A DNA stretch of 64,000 nt from Bacillus sp. FJAT-25509 (GTDB taxonomy: Bacteria; Bacillota; Bacilli; Bacillales; Bacillaceae_G): positions 27,871 to 91,870 of the forward strand of contig NZ_LJIZ01000037.1 in assembly GCF_001420605.1 (NCBI RefSeq). The letters are read 5' to 3'. The translations under genes and the position numbers were made by a program. Below the pieces are notes generated by a model. That model had not been told where the DNA came from and did no database searches. It saw only the letters and a list, made by a program, of their open reading frames with translations. Positions within the stretch are counted from its first letter, which is position 1, and each line of letters begins with the position of its first letter. Below are positions 62,877 through 64,000 of this stretch, one piece after another.

Positions 62877-63275
62877 TTATTTCTTAAATAAATTGATCTT
62901 CGAAATCTTATACCCAATGTATGTCCCTAAAGTATTTAAGATAACATCATCTATATCTGATGTTCTAAAAGACATCATAAATTGGACAACTTCTATGCTT
63001 ACCGATAAAAATAAGCCAATTAGTATAACTTTTTTTGTTCTCTTAATTGAAGTCAAAATAAACCCAAATGGTACAAATAGAAGGATATTTCCAAAAATAT
63101 TAACTATAAATTGTTTAACGCTGCTAAACTCATTAAACATTTTAATTAATGGGATTAAATTTAATCCACCTTCAGAAACACCTATTCCTAAAGAAGGAAC
63201 TGGAAAAAAAGTAAACCTAAAAATAAACACAAGTGAAAAAATTAACAGTAATAGTTTTATGAAAATAGGTTTCAA
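62877..63275 (-). CDS. VanZ-family membrane protein
   Basis: The 132-residue protein has four helices and the VanZ pattern: NIFGNILLFVPFGFIL, SIEVVQFMMSFRTSDIDDVI and LNTLGTYIGY. VanZ relatives are linked to teicoplanin or lipoglycopeptide resistance and phospholipid/wall traffic; the role here is open. TTG start at 63275 with GGGAGA upstream. It lies inverted between the two DUF805 genes. Confidence 0.85.
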   Translation of the reverse strand: MKPIFIKLLLLIFSLVFIFRFTFFPVPSLGIGVSEGGLNLIPLIKMFNEFSSVKQFIVNIFGNILLFVPFGFILTSIKRTKKVILIGLFLSVSIEVVQFMMSFRTSDIDDVILNTLGTYIGYKISKINLFKK

Positions 63276-63403
63276 AATAAATCTCCCAAAAATGTTTTAA
63301 TTAATAATAAGTTATTATACATTAATAATTTTGTATTTCCTCAATAAACTTTTCATTAAATAATGACGATTTGGCCTAACACCGAGATAATTTAAGCTTA
63401 ATA

Positions 63404-63427
63404 CCCGCCTAATTTTAGGCGGTTTTT
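63404..63427 (+). terminator. Rho-independent terminator
   Basis: CCGCCTAA and TTAGGCGG with a 2-nt loop core and TTTTTT, between the VanZ promoter side and the second DUF805 gene. Confidence 0.88.
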
Positions 63428-63534
63428 TGTGTTAATTCAAAATAGATTGTCCTATTATTAAAAATTAATAATGTTAGCTAGGTATTAAGAATAGACTTAA
63501 ATGTACCGTATTTACTTCTTGGGAGGGATCCATC

Positions 63535-63879
63535 GTGGAATGGTATTTAAAAGTATTAAAGAATTACGCAGTATTCAGCGGAAGAGCTAGAAGAACAGAG
63601 TATTGGATGTTTTTCCTGTTTAATGCCATTATCACTATTATACTTTCAATTTTACAAAGCATTGCGGATATCGATAATATATTAACTGGAATTTATGGTC
63701 TTTTGACGATATTGCCATCTTTAGCAGTAGGAGCTCGCAGATTACATGATTCAGGTAGAAGTGGTTGGTGGCTGTTACTTGGAATAATTCCGTTTATTGG
63801 TACGATTATTCTTATTATTTTCTTCTGTTTGGATAGTGAAGAGGGAGATAATCGATTTGGGGCGAACCCTAAGTATTAA
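63535..63879 (+). CDS. DUF805 membrane protein, copy 2
   Basis: The 114-residue paralogue of the protein at 62482 has FSGRARRTEYWMF, AVGARRLHDSGRSGWW and a NRFGANP end. GTG start with GGGAGGG upstream. The upstream region (63455-63530) resembles the sequence after copy 1 (62845-62885), which suggests that a block was duplicated in tandem. Confidence 0.88.
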   Translation: MEWYLKVLKNYAVFSGRARRTEYWMFFLFNAIITIILSILQSIADIDNILTGIYGLLTILPSLAVGARRLHDSGRSGWWLLLGIIPFIGTIILIIFFCLDSEEGDNRFGANPKY

Positions 63880-63925
63880 ATTTTGAAGGTTAGTTTTAAG
63901 GGATAAGATGTAAACCGCCTTATAT

Positions 63926-64000
63926 TGTAGTGACCCCATAAAGTTAGACTGGTTACTTCAATTAGGCAGCCTGTTGGGCATGAACTCGGTATTTTACTGG
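63926..64000. mobile_element. End of an IS3-family insertion sequence (continues past the window)
   Basis: TGTAGTGACCCCATAAAGTT at 63926 is the usual terminus of an IS3-family (IS150-group) element, beginning TG. The transposase C-terminus follows within 40 bp on the minus strand. The element extends beyond the right edge. Confidence 0.8.
63962..64000 (-). CDS. IS3-family transposase OrfB, C-terminal end (partial)
   Basis: The last 12 codons read PVKYRVHAQQAA and stop, the familiar end of IS3/IS150 OrfB integrase-type transposases (TPVQYR..QAA). The rest lies outside the window, so its integrity cannot be judged. Confidence 0.8.
   Translation of the reverse strand, partial: PVKYRVHAQQAA

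Overview
The window looks like a chromosomal segment of a low-GC, spore-forming member of the Bacillaceae. The evidence is the very A/T-rich DNA with strong GGAGG-type ribosome binding sites and frequent TTG/GTG starts, together with recognisable Bacillus gene sets: sigV-rsiV-oatA, rocR/rocD/rocG plus a Roc-type permease, ythAB-type cytochrome bd, yfkJ-yfkI-yfkH, thiT with a TPP riboswitch, and KinB-like sporulation kinases. No rRNA, tRNA, CRISPR array or prophage is visible.

Layout. 0-3 kb: 3' part of a large secreted subtilase ending in a dockerin-like repeat, then a relic of an IS3-type element. 3.2-7 kb (minus): the lysozyme-response operon sigV-rsiV-oatA with an ECF promoter. 7.2-12.9 kb: first copy of a structured repeat, an acetyltransferase, a membrane-anchored polysaccharide deacetylase, and a DUF2087 regulator / GIY-YIG / MATE operon behind a promoter overlapped by a perfect palindrome. 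13-15.7 kb: cytochrome bd oxidase with a 32-residue third subunit candidate. 16-18.4 kb (minus): T-box-controlled polar amino acid ABC transporter. 18.7-19.3 kb: a type I toxin-antitoxin locus and a truncated second copy. 19.4-29.7 kb: radical SAM protein, acetate-type transporter, azoreductase, two KinB-like kinases flanking a phosphoesterase, and assorted enzymes. 30.3-33 kb: a galactokinase relic, a GalR-like repressor and pheA.

33.4-40.2 kb is the arginine/ornithine catabolic region: rocR diverges from rocD-rocG, and the control region contains two RocR-type palindromes, a perfect cre site and a sigma-54 promoter. A Roc-type permease follows with its own sigma-A promoter and a CodY-like box. 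After a second copy of the structured repeat comes a cluster of DnaA boxes. 40.2-46.9 kb (minus): a five-gene oligopeptide ABC operon with a perfect cre site upstream, and dps. 47.2-51.5 kb: third repeat copy, a small membrane protein, and a two-gene WxL surface system. 51.6-57 kb: thiT with TPP riboswitch, the yfkJIH-like operon, and a PfeT/ZosA-type metal ATPase with a palindromic leader. 57.4-64 kb: SH3/NlpC-P60 hydrolase, EamA exporter, a decayed sugar ABC operon with an intact binding protein, a secreted lysozyme-like protein, a DUF805-VanZ-DUF805 cluster, and the end of an IS3 element at the right edge.

Common themes are cell-envelope defence and remodelling (oatA, deacetylase, NlpC/P60, WxL, VanZ), nitrogen and peptide use (Roc, Opp, amino acid ABC) under CcpA/CodY/RocR/T-box control, and several decayed genes (galK, sugar permease, toxin copy, transposase). 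The least explained elements are the three-copy structured repeat whose copies sit between duplicated terminator hairpins, and the DnaA-box cluster.
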